A DNA stretch of 64,000 nt from Montifringilla adamsi (Eukaryota; Chordata; Aves; Passeriformes; Passeridae), in assembly GCA_017590115.1 (NCBI GenBank), contig JAGGNK010003335.1:4588001-4652000 (forward strand), given 5' to 3'. Made by a program: the position numbers and the translations under genes. The notes under the pieces are model-generated. The model made no database searches. It was not told the origin of the DNA and saw nothing but the letters and a program-made list of their open reading frames with translations. Below are positions 61,731 to 64,000 of this stretch, in pieces. Within the stretch, counting starts at the first letter, position 1, and every line of letters starts with the position of its first letter.

Positions 61731-64000
61731 GTGAGTACCTGCAGCCCGAGCCCACGCCTTCCAGGTTACCCCTTCTGCTGCTTCTGTGATGGAAAGCTGT
61801 GGGAATCAGAAAGATAGAAATCTTCACAGACTGGAGAGCGTTTGAGTCACAGCCTTAGAGAAGTCTAGATTGATGTGAAAGGAAGGAAGACATTGAACAG
61901 AGAAATCACCAACTTATGTTTCTGTAGAATATGCCTTAAGTAAGAAACTGTATTAGATAAGATGATGAAGGGTTTTATAGTGTAGTAATGTGATTGTAAT
62001 AGAATAAGCTGAGAGTTTAGATGTTATAATAGAGACATATATGTGTACATGTAATCAGAACTTATTGGTCAAAAGTATCCACATTACAGTAGAAAGAAGT
62101 AAAGGTGACAGGTTAGAAAAGCAAAACACTCTGTGGCACCTGTCCATTGGATTAGAAAGTTATATACTGTCTTACAACAAAGAACTTATGACCATCTTAG
62201 ACTATGGCTGACTGCTTGCTGTCTTATAAATCTCATGGCCTTTGGGACTGATGTTATCTGAGCAATAAACCCTTCTTAGTCCGATCGTGATCCCATCCCT
62301 TCGATTAATGTGACAGCAGCCACAGAAAGCCAACAGGCAGAGAGGAGAAATCCAAGCCTTGCTGGAGCTAAGAGAGGGAAGGAGACAAAGAACCAGAGTC
62401 CTCGATTGGAGCGTGCAGGCTGCAGTCAGGGGGGAGCAGGATCTGTTGCAATTTAGGTCTGAAACTTCCCAAATTCACACACAGCCTAATTAAAGTCAGA
62501 CTGTTCTGCTCTTCTTGAAAGTTTTTTAACAGACGTTTCAAACAAGGCTTTTTGTGAACACTAAAAGGTCATACACTTTCAAAATTAGAATTCCAATTAA
62601 AGTTAAAGGCCTGGAAAACGCATCCAAATCTTTTTATTTTAAAAAAATAGTCTATAAAACAGTTGTTAATAAAAAAAAAATAAATGCAGCATTCTCAGAA
62701 CTTTATTTGCTGCAGTTGTTTATAAGATCCTACTTACCTCATTCAATTCTGCTGTCATGTAGTAAGTACCACTTAGAACTCCTACTGTTCTTGGAATATG
62801 GGAGATCTGTAAGTTGTTATCCTAGTATTTTCCAGCCCAAACCTCATGAGATGCAGAGACCATCTCAGAGGATTCTTGAGAACCCATGAGCCACGACTTC
62901 TGAGAACTTCTTATAGGTCATGACTATTGAAGGATGATAAAGAAATTTCTTGCCAGTACATTTTCCAGATACATTTTTTACTGCCAGGCCTTTTCTTTTT
63001 CTTCTAGAACTAAACATTTTTTTTTATTTCACTGCAAAGCAATATCTGAGGAACTAGTATCAACTGCCTCTTTTGTAGAAAAACATGAAGCTGCTGTTAT
63101 GGAAATAAGCAGCCTTAGCTGCTCAAAGGTGTCACTTTATCTGGAAAAATTGTTTTAATGCCCTATGACAATTGTAAAGATGTTGTAAAAAAAGAGACAT
63201 TTAGATATTGCACAGAGCCTACCCTGTATGACCTTTAAATGAGACATAGTACTACCCTTTGCCACCTGAGGCAATTCCCTATTAATAAAATGGGAATAAT
63301 AAATTTTTGGTGTCTCTATAGTTCCAGCCCTTTGGAAATTGCATCAACTCATCTGATGCATTTTTACTCTGCTACAAATCTGCAGCATCCTGAGTACTCA
63401 TGGTATAGAGAGTGTGTTTGTAGACCTGTGTGTATGTCAGCAGACAGACAAGACATTTGTAAGAAAAATCCATCGTTCAACAATGGAACACAATAGAAAA
63501 TTAACATTTACTCTGTTTACCTTTAGGAGTTCTTGTGAATTAAGAGAGTGACAGTACATTTCCTTCAAGACTTAATAGTTCCAATAAGTAGTGCCTTGCT
63601 ATTAGAAACTTCAGAAATATTAGAAACTACAAACATTTAACAAAGATTTTCATTGTCCCATGGTCATCAGATTTTCATGCCATCAAGTAGAAGAAATGCT
63701 ATCAGGTAAATGAGGAAACCTTAAAACTGAATGGCACTAGCCATTTTATATCAGCATTTTCACTAACTAAAATTGTTAACACTGAAAAGGTGGCAAATTT
63801 AAATTATTATCATCATTAGTGCTGTTTTATTCCGTTTTCTTTTTGCTTGGTTAGGGTTTTTAATATACATTCAGCCTGAAAATTCAGGTCAGTGCTGCTT
63901 TCACTTAATGTGAAAAAGAAGATGAGAAAAATTTTTCTAATAAATATTGATTTTTTTTTTATTGTTTTGTTTTTAAAACCTGTCTCTGAGGCCACAATTA
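61731..64000 (+). other. ATP10B intron 9 (incomplete)
   Basis: Starts GTGAGT and runs off the window. It contains a probable LTR (about 61923-62315). The next expected coding sequence, the EKDxTPD segment that starts the N-domain linker, was not found. Confidence 0.75.
61923..62315 (+). mobile_element. Probable solo LTR of an endogenous retrovirus
   Basis: Starts TGTAGAATATGCC, contains a CCAATC-like box on the opposite strand (CCATTGGATTAG near 62143), TATA-like TTATAAATC at about 62224-62232, AATAAA at about 62263-62268 with CCCTTCTTAG just downstream, and ends TTAATGTGACA. The order promoter box, TATA, AATAAA within 400 bases bounded by TG and CA fits an LTR. No primer-binding site, internal genes or clear target-site duplication were found, so this is a solo LTR at best. 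Confidence 0.5.

Larger units (their letters stand above)
31907..64000 (+). other. ATP10B: ATP10B locus, 5' part (continues beyond the window)
   Basis: This is the transcription unit of a class-5 P4-ATPase, the catalytic subunit of an ATP-driven flippase. Family knowledge: these enzymes move phosphatidylcholine and/or glucosylceramide from the lumenal or outer leaflet to the cytosolic leaflet, and most pair with a CDC50-type subunit; ATP10B acts in late endosomes and lysosomes. Seen: nine exons with GT/AG borders, phases that match at every junction, and a joined frame of 1617 nt (539 codons) without a stop. Assignment to ATP10B rather than ATP10A or ATP10D rests on the N-terminal start, the stretch around [31 protein letters not shown] sequence and the exon with NSGPRYKRS, compared with the human proteins from memory. 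Human ATP10B is about 1460 residues, so roughly the first 37 percent is here. Intron lengths are 1333, 12427, 3603, 2647, 3622, 2380, 1126 and 911 nt. Confidence 0.93.

Overview
This window is vertebrate nuclear DNA and most likely avian. Two CR1 LINE 3' ends carry the typical tail repeats, two stretches look like bird-type endogenous retrovirus LTRs, and the background is AT-rich with small exons in long introns. The species cannot be named from the sequence. No bacterial-style genes, CRISPR arrays or tRNA/rRNA genes were seen.

One protein-coding gene can be supported: the 5' third of ATP10B, a class-5 P4-ATPase (lipid flippase), on the + strand. Nine exons (32065-32339, 33673-33867, 46295-46499, 50103-50188, 52836-52942, 56565-56696, 59077-59204, 60331-60583, 61495-61730) have GT/AG borders and compatible phases, and join into 539 uninterrupted codons. 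They cover the cytosolic N-terminus, M1-M2, the actuator domain (DGET), M3-M4 (PISL) and the phosphorylation motif (DKTGT). The gene runs off the right edge; the rest of the P domain, the N domain and M5-M10 lie outside.

The most interesting feature is an extra exon at 35482-35984, inside the 12.4-kb intron between coding exons 2 and 3. It encodes a complete alternative N-terminus plus M1-M2 (167 codons) that resembles ATP10A more than ATP10B. It has its own ATG after an in-frame stop and a good splice donor in exactly the phase of canonical exon 2, so it can splice to exon 3 to give a 550-codon version of the same region. The locus therefore appears able to make two proteins that differ in N-terminal tail and first membrane hairpin. 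The canonical tail has an ExxxLL sorting signal that the alternative tail lacks.

The left 31.9 kb is 5' flank with no convincing coding gene. It holds a CpG-rich block (about 10811-11125) followed directly by a 9 x 26-bp minisatellite, a perfect 22-bp-arm hairpin at 944-990, a 173-bp inverted repeat pair about 1.85 kb apart, an LTR-like block near 4.9-5.5 kb, and simple repeats. The introns hold a probable LTR on the - strand (about 38737-39172), a (GGATG)13 array with G-quadruplex potential, two CR1 fragments in opposite orientation, and a second probable LTR on the + strand (about 61923-62315) just past the last exon seen.
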